A program made the translations under genes and the position numbers. Source: Cyanophora paradoxa (Eukaryota; Glaucocystophyceae; Cyanophorales; Cyanophoraceae). Taken from it: 64,000 nucleotides of DNA. The DNA is taken from positions 1-64,000 of the forward strand of contig QPMI01000273.1 in assembly GCA_004431415.1 (NCBI GenBank), read 5' to 3'. Below are positions 37,835-49,178 of this stretch, piece by piece. Numbering within the stretch: position 1 is the first letter of the stretch; every line of letters starts with the position of its first letter. The notes under the pieces are model-generated. The model was not told the DNA's origin. It ran no database searches and worked only from the letters and a program-made list of their open reading frames with translations.

Positions 37835-39451
37835 ATGGCGAAGAAGAACTACTACGCCGTCCGCAAGGGTCACAGAACGGGGATCTTCACAGACTGGTGC
37901 GCATGCGCATCTAGATCTACAGCTTCCGCGGTGTCCGCTCGCAAGATTTGATCGGGCCCCTTCGCACAGGGACGAGTGCAAAGCTGCGACTACTGGTTAC
38001 AGCGAACCTAGTTTCCGAGGCTTCAGGACGCGCGTGGAAGCCGAGGAGTGGCTCCGGGGTTCGCCGACCTCCGATGCCGCTCAAGCGGCGTGCTGACCCG
38101 CATGATCGCAGGGGCCCCATCTCCGCTCTGCGGGAACTTCGCGAGGGGCGCCTGCAACGACGACATCCACTGCCCGTGCGACCCCTAGCCGCGCTTCTGA
38201 ACCGATGCGGACCTCACGCCGACGCAGGGACCGGCACGAGATGCCGCCAGTGGCGGCGGCGCCAACGCGGCAGCTGCAGCCGGCGGTCGCGCGCTGGTCG
38301 GCCCCTGCGCATGCATCTGGATGGGGACTCCCGCCGCGCAGCAGCCCGCATGGCCGGCTGTCGGCTCCCGCCGCTCTGGCGATCGCTGGGACAAGCGGTC
38401 CCTTCGGCCGCGATTCCCGCGGCCTCCTGCCGCCTCCCGTGCTCGTGGCCGTGCCTGTCGAGAGCTCGTCTCCCGCCCGGCGGTGCGCTCGACACGTTTT
38501 GCCCTCTTACCGCCCGGCCCCGGGATCTGACGTCGCGCGCAGGGGGGGCCTTGAGGAGCCCCGCACGGCAAAGCGGGCGCCCCCGGCAGCGGCTCCGTCG
38601 CCGCAGGCGCTGCACGTGAAGCGGGCGCGGGCGGGGCCGCCGGCCGACGCGGCGATCGGCGAGGACGACGCCGTCATCTTCGCGTGCGGCCCCTTCGATT
38701 TCGCCCCCCTCCGCGCGTCCGTCCGACCCGCCGCGCAGGGACGGCGGCTGCTTCAAGAGCGCCGGCCCCGGCCCCGGCGGTGCGCTCGCGGCTGGAGGCC
38801 AGACGCGCCTCGAGCTGACGGTCGGCAGGCTGGGCGTACGCGCTGGTGCTGCCGGCGAGCGCGCCGGGGACGGGGGCCCACGAGGCGGCGCTGCGGGCGC
38901 GGAGCGGCTTCGACGCGGCGACGACGAACAACCGAATGGAGCTGCGCGCCGCCATCGAGGGCCTCACCGCCCTCCCGCAGGGCTTCCGCGGCAGGCAAGC
39001 GGTCGTCTCCCTTCCGAGCCCCGCCCGCAGCCGGCCTGACTCGGCCGCAGGGTGCACCTGTACTTCACGTCCCACTGTCCGCCGCCCGCCCTCCCGCCCG
39101 CCCCGCTGCCCCAACGCCGGCGCAGTCGTGATGAAGGGCCTGACGGAGTGGGTGGCGGCCTGGAAGCGGAAGGGCTGGCGCACGCCCACTGCAGACGGCG
39201 AGCGGCCCGTCGCGAGCGAGCACCTGTGGGGCGAGCTGGAGGCGGCGGCGGCCCCGCACGCCGTCTCCTGGCGCTGGCTCGACCCGAGGGGGCAGCCCCG
39301 CGCCGCCGGCTGCGAACTCGTCGACGCGATGGCCGCCGCGGCCGTCGCCGCCCGCGCCGGAGAGCAGCGCGCCAAGGGCGCCTCTGCCGCCCTCCGCCTC
39401 TGCCGCCCCGCCCCGGCCGTCCCCGCCCTCGCGCCCTCCTCCTTCCCCTGA
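37835..39451 (+). CDS. RNase H1-like protein with hybrid-binding domain and altered catalytic site
   Basis: Exon 1 (37835-37896) and exon 2 (37970-38058) encode the RNase H1 RNA-DNA hybrid-binding domain: MAKKNYYAVRKGHRTGIF, then TDW-DECKAATTGYS and FRGFRTRVEAEEWLRG, joined in phase. The catalytic domain follows after spacer exons: VIFA-DGGCFKSAG (first Asp present, about 38680-38760), TTNNRMELRAAIEGL (Glu present, about 38928-38970), then VHLYFTSH where V-x-L-Y-T-D-S is expected (catalytic Asp replaced), VMKGLTEWVAAWKRKGW (39129 on) and AAGCELVDAMA where GHSG...GNELVDAMA is expected (His loop lost, last Asp kept). RNase H1 degrades RNA in RNA-DNA hybrids; two altered catalytic positions suggest weak or no activity. 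A CCCH-like C-x7-C motif in a possible spacer exon (CGNFARGACNDD) is unexplained. Confidence 0.7.
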
Positions 39452-40726
39452 GCCCGATCCGCCCTCCTCCTTCCCCCGGGCCTGATCAACGGGCCGCTGT
39501 AGGGCGGAGCTCCCTCTGCTGTAGGGCGGAGCTCGAGTGTAGCGCTGATATCTAGATCTATAGACAGCACTGTCAGCTAGCTATGGGCTCGGCCGCGAGG
39601 GGCAGCGGGGGGGGCTGCAGCTGGCAGGGAGCCGAGCGGCCCTCCATGCGCTCTCATACGGGCCCGGGGCCCGCGTGGGGCCCGGCCCCCTGCGGAGGGG
39701 CGGAAGGAGGGGGTCGGAGGGGCCGAACCACGCCCCGCACAGCGGCACGCATGCGCAGGATCCCGGAGAGGAGGCCGGGGGCCGGCTTGGCGCCGGGGAA
39801 AATATTTGAAGCCGAGTACGACGGCGAAGTTGACGTCGTTGCAATATCGATTGCGCAGGAATATAGTCGACGCTCATTTATAATTAGTCGGGACCGCCCC
39901 CAGCGCGTGCGATTATTTAGTCGGGACCGCCCGGCCCAACTAGCTATAGTACTGCCCCCCCCGAATGCTTTCAAGTCAACGTTTCCCCGAATGGTAATGC
40001 AAATGGGGCCTACTCGAATCCACTTGCAATTGAATTCCGAAGGCCTCGACCCTTCGAGATCGAGCGACGCATTGCAAAACGCTCTGTCGCGTCCTACTTT
40101 CCCTTCCAAAGGAATGGGCAACCTGGCAGCTGCGCCTTGACGATGAGTTGCCAGTGCACATGCGCGATGGAGTCGAGTAGATCCAGATGCAAGTGCAATC
40201 GATATCGTCATGTGCACGAGCTAAAAAACCCCCGTTTGCGCAGGAGCTCGAATATGTATATATGTACAGCGACGCTAGATCTTTTGGTGACTGTATCGCA
40301 ATCGACGGCGCCGGCGCCGTCGACGTCGTCGGGGGCGCCATCGTTAATCATTGAATGCTGGCGCCGGCGCCATCATTGATCTGTTTCGATCATTCACCCG
40401 TTGACCGAACCTCGCTCCCTAGGCCTGTAGGCACTGGGGAGGGAGGGGGGGAAATGGGCAGGGGGGGCAGGGGGAGAGGGACAGACGGGGGTACAAGGGG
40501 GGGAAAGAGGGGGGGGGGGCAATCTAAGGAAGAGGCGGGGGACGAGACCTAAGAGGCGGGCCCCCCTCTCGCTCAGCAGCTGATCATGATCAGGATCATG
40601 CATCTGAATCAAAAACAAAAATCAAAATCGAAGCCTCGCTCTTTTAATTTGTTTGCTTGCCAGTCGCTAGACTGGCTCCTCACGTTCAAATTCTTTAATT
40701 TATTTACTACGGGATCCTTGCGAATA
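39452..40726. other. Intergenic DNA with GC palindromes and a G-run tract
   Basis: No convincing gene. 40305-40380 carries nested palindromes (GACGGCGCCGGCGCCGTC and TGGCGCCGGCGCCA). 40436-40520 is a G-rich tract. 40581-40600 has GATCATGATC words. The ATG-started frames at 39583 and 40137 show no domain or splice continuity. Confidence 0.45.
40436..40520 (+). repeat. G-run tract with quadruplex potential
   Basis: At least seven runs of four or more G in 85 bp (up to 12 in a row) are separated by short A/C/T spacers. The + strand could fold into G-quadruplexes. Confidence 0.75.
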
Positions 40727-43500
40727 TTACTGAAATAAATAGAGTTGCATAGGCCGCGGCCGGGCGGAGGGGGGCCTGGGGCGGAGGGGGACGCCGGCGA
40801 GGCGGACGGGGCAGCGGGCGGGGTCGAGGAGGCGCGCGTTCCCCGCGAGCATGCGGCGGAAGAGGGCGAGCCCCCCCTCCGTCCTCCGTCGCCTGCCGGG
40901 CAGCCTCCCGCTCAACGAGCGGCAGCCGCGGGGGGCGGGGGCGCGCGCGGGCCTTGATGACGTGGAGGGCGCGGTTCCGGCCCGGCCCGTCGCGGGGTCG
41001 CGCGTCGCCGCCCGGTGCAGCCGGGCCACCTGCGGCCCCCGGCCCCTCTCAGAAATCAAGACAACAATCAACAGCCCGATCGCGAGCTCGGGGGGCCGAC
41101 GGGCCGGCCGCGGGGAGCCTGCCTGCTCGGGCTCCAGCCGACTCTCGGGGTCGGCAGCATCCGTGTACCCCACATGCAGCAGGGGCGCCCCGCCGGGGGT
41201 CCGGAGCAGCGCCTGCCGCAGCGCCCGACGGATCCCGGAGTAAATATTTTAATGCAAACCGAATCGGTTTTCGGCATTAGACTCAAATATGTGCGCCCTA
41301 GACCTTCAATGTCGAATTGGACTGCAGCTGCTGGCCCGACCTGGATGTGGATTGCGACGTCCGCCGCTTGGGTGCCCTCGACGGCGCGCCCGTGGTGGTC
41401 CAGGCCCTCCTGCGCATACACTGCCGTCAGACGAGTGCACCCGGAGCCCGCCTGCACCCTGCACGCGGCTCATGCAATGCTTTAATTTCGAGGGCGAGTT
41501 GTGATTGCCGTCGACCCGGTCGAGTTCACGGCGGCGACTCGGAGCTGAAAGGCAGCGGGGGCACCTTCACGAACTTGACGAAGAGTATGGAGATGGACTC
41601 TTTCAGGTCCCGCACCGCGCTCCCCGTGGGGGGCGGGGCGCGGGCCCGGGCCCCGCCCCACGCCCAGGTACGCCGCCCGGTCCAGCACGCGGCTCGTCCC
41701 GGAGGGGGGTCTCTGAGGGGAGGGCGGGCGCGGACAGGTGACTCCCCACGTCCTGCCGGCGCCCCCGGAGTCGGCGATTCGAATCGCGAGGCCGCGAGCG
41801 CAGCGCACTTGAATGCTCTGTGCGTCGAGGTCGCCCCACGGGGCGAACGTGGCGAGGTCTGTGCGCACAGGGTCCGCCGCAGGCACCTGTAACGCATGCG
41901 CATGCGCGAAAATCAGTTGATGTCACGATCAGCCAACGCAAAATTAAATCTGAAGCTTCAGGAAACGTGCACGCAGGTCTTCAATTTTCCCAAACATGCT
42001 AACATTTGATTATAAACCGTAAGCAACATTCGCACCTTGCTGAAAATGAGCACATCGGATGCGTGCAATTTCGATGGGACTTGTCCCTTACATTTCGCCT
42101 TGTGCCCCCCATTCCAGTCATTCTTCTGACAGTTGCGTCCACAGTACCAGGCACTCTTGCATCTGCTCAAAAATTCAGCTACATGTACATGTGGATTCCT
42201 GACAAGCTTATATAATTAAGGGACACGCTAGCTATAGGGATAAATACCGAGAGCAACTGGAGAGCGGGGGATCGGAGGCTCCGCGAAGGCGGCCGCAGCC
42301 GTCGCAGCGGTCGCGCTCGCGCGCAGAGGGGCTGCGGGGCGCCGCGGGGTGCGAGAACGCCACGCGGGCCTCGCAATCGCGATCGTGCTCTCCGCCGGAC
42401 CCTGCCGGCGGTTCGAATTCAGCACGGGATCGGAACCCTGCAACACCCCGGCCTGCGTCCGCCGACGAATGCGCTGACCCCAGCGCAGGAGGGCGACGTG
42501 GGGCGACTCCATGACGACGCTGAGGTCGGGGGCGGGCGCCACGAGGCGAACGGTGTACCCGTCCACGCGCTCCTCCACCTCGCGCACGCGGGGCGGGGCC
42601 GGGGCGGAACCCAGGGCCGGCGGCAGGCGGCGGGCGTGGGGAGGGAGGGGAGCGGGGGGCGAGGCGAGGGGGTGGGCGCGGTGGAGAGGGGGCGTGCCGG
42701 CGAGGAGGGGCATCCCCGTCTCGTCTCGCCGCCCGTGAGGCCGACCTCCGTGCCCCCGCTGCGCGCGCGCGCCTCCCAGTCCAGCGGGGCGAGGAGGCCG
42801 ACCGCGCACAGCTGATCGTCGGCGTCGACGCACTCGAACGCCGCGGCGTCGGGGGCGGGCGGGAATGCCCCCTCCTCCGCGCTGGCCGCGTCCGCCCAGG
42901 TGAGGGACGCCGCCCCGACGGCCGCGACGAGGCGGAGCGAGGGGCAGGGGGCCGGGGGAGGAAGGTAGGGCCCCGGCGGCTCGCCCTTCGCCACCAGCGG
43001 AGGCGCAAAGGGCTGCGGGACGCCGCTGGCCTGGAGGTAGACCAGGGGCGCCTCTTCGATGCCAGCAACCGCCTTCGCCACCCGCCACTGCTCCGCGTAG
43101 GAGATGCGCGAAAAGCCTCTCCCCGCCAACGCGCGGGCCGCGAAAAGCGCATCGCAGGCGCGCAGAACGGCCGTCGCGTCGGCGGAACGGCCGGCGGCGT
43201 TGCGGGCTGCGACCGTGAACAGGAGCGGGGTGGCGTGGTAGGGTGCGCCGGCTCTGTTCCCGAGGGCGGCGAGGGGCGGCTGGGCTGTGTGCCCGACGAG
43301 GGCGGCGAGGGCCGCGTGGATCGATGCCACCACCCTCGCGAAAAGAGACGGAAGTCGGGAGGCTTAAGCTTGAGAGCAGAGGCCGCTTCCAAAGCACCGT
43401 CACCTTCGCGGCGATCCGACATATTAGCTACAGGAAGAAGTTTGAACGGCAATCGCAAGGCGCCGCAATGTTCAGCGGACCTCCAGCGCCTCGCTCGTGA
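40727..43500 (-). CDS. Multi-exon gene with a MYND zinc finger (minus strand)
   Basis: The firm part is 42089-42160 on the minus strand, which encodes CKSAWYCGRNCQKNDWNGGH followed by KAKC, the second half of a MYND finger (C-x-x-x-W-Y-C-x-x-x-C-Q-x-x-D-W-x-x-H-x-x-x-C). An acceptor-like TTTTTGAGCAG precedes it and a GTGCGA donor follows AGCAAG at about 42038. Upstream minus-strand exons (43333 to 42790, with SYAEQWRVAKAVAGIEEAP and FECVDADDQLCAVGLLAPLD; 42600 to 42470, with VEERVDGYTVRLVAPAP) and downstream ones (41890 to 41742, with PVRTDLATFAPWGDLDAQSI; 41450-41300; 41240-41110, with GGAPLLHVGYTDAADPESRL) are probable parts of the same gene. MYND fingers mediate protein interaction. I cannot fix the ends; exons may belong to two genes. 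Confidence 0.5.
43335..43470. repeat. Dispersed repeat, copy 1 (partner at 48374-48500)
   Basis: This copy shares CGCGAAAAGA-ACGGAAGT, AGAGGCCGCTTCCAAAGCAC, CGTCACCTTCG and TACAGGAAGAAGTTT-AACGGC with 48374-48500 at roughly 85 percent by eye. On the minus strand both copies can be read as an exon-like EGDGALEAAS peptide segment, so it may be a duplicated exon or a small mobile element. Confidence 0.7.
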
Positions 43501-43638
43501 CGAGTGTGCGTGCAGGATGTCCGGGCAGAGATGGCGGGCGCGTGAAGAGCTGCAACGAATCCAAATCCTGAAAAATGTACGTGAATTCAGTGATTAACGT
43601 CCCTGCGTTCTTGAGAGTTTTCTTGAAGCTTAAGCAAA

Positions 43639-46600
43639 TTACAGGCGCACTGTGGCGAGCCTGAGGCCGAGGAGGGTGGGCAGCAGCGCCGGCTGGAACC
43701 CCAGCTCCTCCTGTATGTATTCTTGCGGGTGAGCGTGCTGCGAGAGCCACTGCGAGAACTGTTGCGCGTCGCGGTGTTTCGTGTCAGGGCAAGAGCGGCT
43801 CGCGCCTTCATGGAAGTGGTGGCGATCGCAGCGTGGTCGGCTTCACGTAGCCGCGGGCCGCACGCGGCGAGAAGGGGCCAGAGGCCTGCAAGGCGGTCAT
43901 AATAAAGGGCCACTGACTTGCCGTGCGCGTCAGTTGGGTCCGGGGAAGGGAATTTAACCTTGGCGCCGCGGCGAATCTGAAGATGTATACGTATACGTAG
44001 ATATCGATCTAGAGAGCAGGGACTTCGGGAAAGGAACGTTAACAATTGCAAAGCCGCTGAGCTTGAGGAAGAAACTTGAAATGCAGAACTTAAGCTTAAG
44101 CTTTAGAGGGCGGTCCGACGGTCATCGAGCTGGAGGCTAGGGCAGAGGTAGGGCGCGGGCCCCCCCGGAGGCGGGGGATGGCTCGCAGGGCGCGGGCCGC
44201 CGGGGGCGCGCGGGGGATGGCTCGCACAGGCAGGGGATGGTGTGCTCCTGCGCAATCGAACCGCGGCCGCGGCCGTCGCGCGCGCGAGGCCCTGAGGCGC
44301 GGTGGGAGCACGGGTGCGCGTGTGCGCGGGTGTGCGGCTTGCAATTGCCTAGAGGCTGGCCTCAAGCTCCGCGCGCGCGCGATCTGCATGCGCGGGCAAG
44401 CCTGGGCGCGGGCGCAGGGACGCTGCTCGAGCTCATGATCACGCTCCGCTCATGATCATGATCAGAAAGCGGCCGGCAGCGGCTGCGCAGCGCTAGCGGG
44501 CCAGCTCAGCGGCTAGTGCGACCGGCTTAAGCTTGTGGCCCGCTCGCGCGCGGTCGGAGCGGCTGTGGCGTGCACGTGCGCGGCTGGCGCGGCTAGCGTC
44601 AGCAGATCTAGACTGCCGCGCGCGCGAGAGGCGTGACAGTTCAGATCATCGGCGCGAGAGCGCTGAGAGCGCGCGAGCTGAAGAGGAAGCGGCCGGATCC
44701 CGGAGGGAGAAAGCGGCCTGCGTTGCGTCGCGCGAGAGGCGTGACAGTTGAAGCCGCGGCCGGCGCAGAGCTGAAGAGGAATGCGAGTGCGCTAGTGCGA
44801 CTGGCTTGTGGCCGAGCTCGGGTGCGTTGACCGTGTCGAACCGAGCCGAGCTGTGGCGTGCGCGGCTGGCGCGCGCGGCTAGCGATAGCTGCAGCAGAGT
44901 GCAGTTGAGCGCTATCCGATCATCGGATCGCGAGCTGTGCGGGAGTGAGAAAGCGGCCGGGCGGGGGCGGCGGGGGGGGGGAAGTGGTAGGGGGGGTTTG
45001 TAAAAAGACTTTCGCAGGGTAAGTTAACGCACTCTCCAATTTGATTGGCTAGCGCGCGCGGCGTCCTCCCACGCGACCGCGCTCGCGCCCGGCCTCGCTC
45101 TTGCAGTACGGAATGTCGAGCATGATGCGCGCAACGACCTCGAACTGGTTTGGCCCGTATATCTGAACCCTGTGCGTCCCTGGACCCGTTTTTGTCCCGG
45201 GTGTTGGTGCCTGTTCCTGGGTCACCCTTTGGTCGGACGGGACCGGGAGACATGGTTTCGGGATCCCCTTGGGATGCGCTTGCAGGACGTACCGCGCGGC
45301 CCGGGTTTTGAGGAGGTCGGGGAAATGGGATTTGGGGTAGGGTTGGGCCCAAGGGACAGGGACAGGGGAAGTGTTTTTCCCTTCCCCAATTATGATTAGC
45401 CAGCCGAGGGCGATTGCAAGGCAAAACCGCGCGCGCGCGCCCTCGTTGTCGGCGAGGTTGGAGCAGTCGATGAAGTCGAAGCGGTGCGCAGCGGGCAGCG
45501 TCTCTGCGCCGCCGGCGCTCGCCCCTTCCACGCACAGCTGCAGGCCGTCCGCTGGGTACAGGGCGACAGAGACGCGGCCCGCCGCCACGGCGGCCGCGAA
45601 GGAGGCGGCGGCGCGGGCGAGGCGGCGGGTGGCGGCGCGGGAGAGGGCGCGCGGGGGCGGCTCGGCGAGAGCGTCGCGGGCGGAGGCGGGCGGGGCGGGG
45701 ACGAGGCGGAGGGAGTCGGCGGGGGCGGCGGCGTCCGCGTGCGCGGCGAGCTCGTCCGCGGGGAAGACGCGGAAGGACTGCAGCCCGTGGTGCACGGGGC
45801 AGAGGCCCGCGGGCGGCGTGACGAGCGTCGGGCTGAGCAGGCGCGGGCCCGTGTCCGTGTCCGTGCCGTCGTCCGCCGAGATTGACAGGCATCGGAACCT
45901 GGTCGCATCGGAGCTTGAGCGTCCAGAAGCCGACTCGATCGCGAGCTCTTGCAAAACTAAAATCGCGGACCAGTCCTCCAGCTCGCGCTGGACGCTCGCG
46001 CTGGAGAGGAGGGCGGCGAGGCTGCGGCGGATGGAACCGCGGAAGCCGAGTTTGGGGTCGTTGGTGCGGAGGGCGTTGCCGGCGCCGGCGTCGCCCTGGC
46101 CGGCGAGCAGCATGCGGGAGACCCGGAGGTCGTGCGAGTGCCGCTGCACGCGGGCCTCCGCGAGCTCGAGGGACGGGAGGTACGAGTGCGGGGAGAGCCA
46201 GTACTGCCAGACTTCGCGGAGGAGGCGCAGGTCGCCCGCGCACGGGACTCGCAGCCAGGACGCGAACGGGGAGGCGGCCCAGGCGCCGGGCGAGGCTGCG
46301 GCGGCGACGAGGGGGCGGAGAGGAGGGCGTCGAGGCGGGCGCACTCGGGGGCGGGCATGTCGAGGCAGAACCAGAGGCGCCAGAGGAAGAGGGCGTTGGC
46401 CGGCGTCGGCTCCGAGGGCTCGCCCATGCCCGCCGCCACCAGAAGCAGAACGGAGTCCGGATCCCTGCCGCGGGGTCAGTCGGGACGAGAGGCGGGGGGC
46501 CCGGGGGCGGGAGATGAAAGCGCAAGGGGCCGCCAGCTGCAGCTGCAGACCGTGCGAGGATGCAGCGGTCGATGTCGCACAAGTGAAGGGCGAGCTCGAG

Positions 46601-47981
46601 GGGTGTCGACGGCGCGTGGCCGGCGCCGGCGCGCGGCTCGCGACCGCCGGTGCCCGCCCGCGCCTCCTCGCACGTCCGGAGCGGGTTGCGCACGTCGCCG
46701 ACGCCCACATAGAGCACCTGGACCGGCCCGCCCGCAGCCGCCGCCCCGCGCTCCAGCTCGGCGCGCGGCGCGGCGGGGCGCGCCTCCGTGTTGCCGAAGG
46801 GGTACTGGAGGTAGTGGTTGCCGTGGTGCACGTGCCGCGCGAGCAGCGCCCCGCCCGTCGGGAGGCGCGGCACCCGCGCCCCGCACGGGTCGAGGGGCGC
46901 GCGGGGAGAGGACGCGGCGAGGTCGCGCTCCGCCCCCGCAGCTCCTCCTGCGCCTCGGCGTGCCCGGGGGCAAAGTCCAGGGCCGTCCGCAGGGCCGCCG
47001 CCGCGTCCGCGGGCCTCCCGAGGTGCCGCAGCGCCCGTCCCGCCCGCAGGTGCAACTTAGCCGCGACGGGCCGCTGCTCGGGGGGGACGAGGGACGGATG
47101 CGTCGGCCCCTGCGCATGCGCGCGCGTTCGCTTCTTGTGAGGCGCATGCGCAGGAGAAGTGCCGGCGCCGTGGAGGCCGGGAGGCCACGGCTCACGAGAA
47201 GGGCGGCCTCGGCGGCCTCGGCGGGGCGGTCGAGGGCGAGGGAGGCAGCGGCGAGTTTCGCGCGCGCCGCCACGTCGCCAGCGTCCGCCCCGAGCGCCCT
47301 CGCGTACAGGACCACCGCCTCCTGCGTGTGCTTCGCCTGCGCACAGAGCATTCATATGCATTTGCATGGCTATATTTTTAATCGTGCGTACGAGATCTAG
47401 AGCGAATTCGAACGCACGAAGACGGCGTTTCCAGCCTCGCGGAGCTCGCGCGCGGCCGCTGCAGCCGCAGCGGCGCGAAGCGCTGCCTCGCGGCCCTCGG
47501 CATACGAAGCGCGTGGCTCCGCGCTATCCGCACGAGCGCACGCCTCCGCTGCCTCATCGAACCTTCTCAAAGCAAAGAGCGCTTTCGCCAGCCGCCAGTG
47601 CGCCTTCGCTGACGGCTGCAGCTAGCGCTGAAGAGCGGCGCGCGCGTCACGCTCGGCTTCTTCGCCTCGCCCCGCTCGCAGCAGCGCCGCAGTTCTGAGA
47701 AGCGATTTTCGCGAAACATTAATATTTTAATCTCGCTAGCGCTTCTTCGCGACCGCGCACCTGTTTCCCAGGATGACCGCGCGCTCGGACGCGTTTTTCG
47801 CTGCTTTTAGCGCTTTTGCGAAGATTTCAGCTGCTTCATCGTACTCGCCACGTCGGAAGCGCAGAACGCCGGTCTCGGCAAGATCTCCTGCGCTTTGCAT
47901 ACGAGAGGCCGATAGCGTCTCGAAGGCTTTGATCGTTTCCGCTCGCGTTTGCATTCCGAATTCGAAGTTCTGGCCCACGGC
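43639..47981 (-). CDS. TPR protein with DUF4470-type domain (MYND-associated family), possibly disrupted
   Basis: Exons on the minus strand, from the 5' side: 47981-47763 (ETGVLRFRRGEYDEAAEIFA, a TPR), 47715-47400 (AKAHWRLAKALFALRRFDEA, TPR), 47350-47160 (VVLYARALGADAGDVAARAK, TPR), 47070-46920 (GRPADAAAALRTALDFAPGH, TPR), 46873-46550, 46440-46330 (NALFLWRLWFCLDM), 46265-45930, 45845-45390, 45170-45060 and about 44000-43639 (stop TAA 43639-43641). The 46873 exon has NHYLQYPFGNTEARPA and VLYVGVGDVRNPLRTC, the signature of the DUF4470 domain of fungal and algal MYND proteins, and the 45845 exon ends with RFDFIDCSNLADNEG, also typical. An in-frame TAG at 47622-47624 interrupts the second TPR exon. 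Either a short intron is missed there or the gene is a pseudogene. The function is probably scaffold-like. Confidence 0.55.
44100..45040. other. GC-rich segment inside or between minus-strand exons, no gene seen
   Basis: It contains direct repeats CGGGGGATGGCTCGCA (44173 and 44211), words CGCGCGAGAGGCGTGACAGTT (44617 and 44728; shared over about 20 bp with AGAGCTGAAGAGGAA nearby) and GATCATGATCATGATC palindromes near 44445-44463. The frames have no recognisable motif. It is best seen as a long intron of the DUF4470 gene or intergenic DNA. Confidence 0.4.
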
Positions 47982-48181
47982 CTGCAGCTGGTACGTATAC
48001 GTATACGTCCGGTGATCGAATTTGATCGCTCCCCTCCCCTCGTCTTTTGCATCTAATTGAGTGCTCCTCGAGCTCCCTCTATCGCGATCTCCTCCTTCCT
48101 GCTACCAAGTTAATTCGAATTTAGCTTCTCCGGATCCTCGACCTCGGGCTATAGCTACCCTAGTAGTAGTAATTCGACCCA

Positions 48182-48396
48182 ACTTCCGTTTCTTTTCGCG
48201 AGCTCGAGGGCGGTGACATCCACTGCGCATGCTTGTAGTGGACCATATGCATGCACGTGCACAGGTCATGCACATACTTTAGATCAACTCATGATCAGAT
48301 AAAAGTCCATAATTATATTTATTGCATCTCACTACGTATACAAGCAGTGGATGTCACCGCCCTAGGCCTCGAGCTCGCGAAAAGAAACGGAAGTTA
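48182..48396. repeat. Long inverted repeat, about 46-bp arms, 116-bp spacer
   Basis: 48182-48228 (ACTTCCGTTTCTTTTCGCGA... CGGTGACATCCACTGC) is the reverse complement of 48345-48396, apart from a 6-bp CTAGGC insert in the right arm. The right arm is also the start of the dispersed repeat shared with 43335, so the inverted pair may be the ends of two facing copies or a fold-back element. Confidence 0.8.
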
Positions 48397-48500
48397 GGAG
48401 ACTTGACACCAGAGGCCGCTTCCAAAGCACCGTCACCTTCGAATTCGCGGCAAATATTACCTACAGGAAGAAAGTTTAAACGGCGAGCTCCGAGGCGTCG
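48374..48500. repeat. Dispersed repeat, copy 2 (partner at 43335-43470)
   Basis: Same order of blocks as copy 1, with GAATTC and small indels inserted. It lies just inside the right arm of the inverted repeat. Confidence 0.7.
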
Positions 48501-49032
48501 CCCCAGCATCGATACCCAGGACCCCCCCGTGGCCACTTATGCGACTAGCGAGCCCGAGCCCGAGCGCCAGCGCTCAGCGGCTCTCCTGTAGGTAATACTA
48601 GCGCTAGCCACGTCGGCCACCTCAAGCCCGTCCCCTATAGCCCGAGCCTGAGCCCCTCTTCTTCTCCTTAAGCTTCTCCGATCCGAGCTCGTCGAGTGCA
48701 GCCGCGGGGCAGGCCGGGCCGGGGGCCCTACCCCGTCCCCGAGCCCATCGGCCGAGCCCCCTCCCCCTCCCCGAGCCCGTGAACCCCTCCCCTCCCCGAG
48801 CGCGTTGCAAGTTGGGCGGGGCCGACCCCACCCCCACCGGTACCCCCCCCCCCCGTCCGGATCCCTCACGAACGAGAGTTCCTCTTAATTATTTATAATT
48901 ATAAGCTTGAAGCCTTGAACTTCGACTCGGCGATCGCGCGATCTGCGCCTCGGGGCCGGCGCCGCGGCGGCGCGAGCCCCGGGCCGGCAGAACATCACGC
49001 GGATCCGATGATCGGCGTGGCGGGCGGCGGGA
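48501..49032. other. GC-rich intergenic DNA
   Basis: No gene seen. It contains CCGAGCCC-type repeats (48540-48790), a C-run near 48847, and a GGCAGAACATCACGCGGATC stretch (48986) that resembles one at 63006, possibly a stray exon copy. Confidence 0.4.
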
Positions 49033-49178
49033 CTCGTCCGGAAGTCGGAACTCGGGAGTCGGGACTCGGGAGTCGGAACTCAGTGACTCGCGATCGGGAC
49101 TCGGGAGTCGGGATCCGGAACTCGGGACTCGGGAGTCGGGACTCGGGACTCGGGAGTCGGGACTCGGGAGTCGGGACC
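49033..49178. repeat. GGACTCGGGAGTC minisatellite
   Basis: More than ten head-to-tail copies of a 7-14 bp unit (GGACTCGG / GAGTCGG) occur here, with a few GATC and GGAACTC variants. The unit is itself a near palindrome (GACTC/GAGTC). Related short arrays occur at 28526-28562 and 50337-50371. Confidence 0.85.

Noticed and set aside
39583-40140. 185-codon frame starting at ATG 39583
   Set aside because: No recognisable domain, crosses G-runs and palindromes, and has no splice or codon support.
42245-43458. One continuous 400-codon minus-strand protein
   Set aside because: Two long frames overlap here with different Pro/Arg-rich readings; short exon-like segments joined by GTGCG/CAG introns fit better.
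49033-49178. Telomere-like or satellite array
   Set aside because: The GGACTCGGGAGTC units vary in length and the array is only about 145 bp; an ordinary minisatellite is sufficient.
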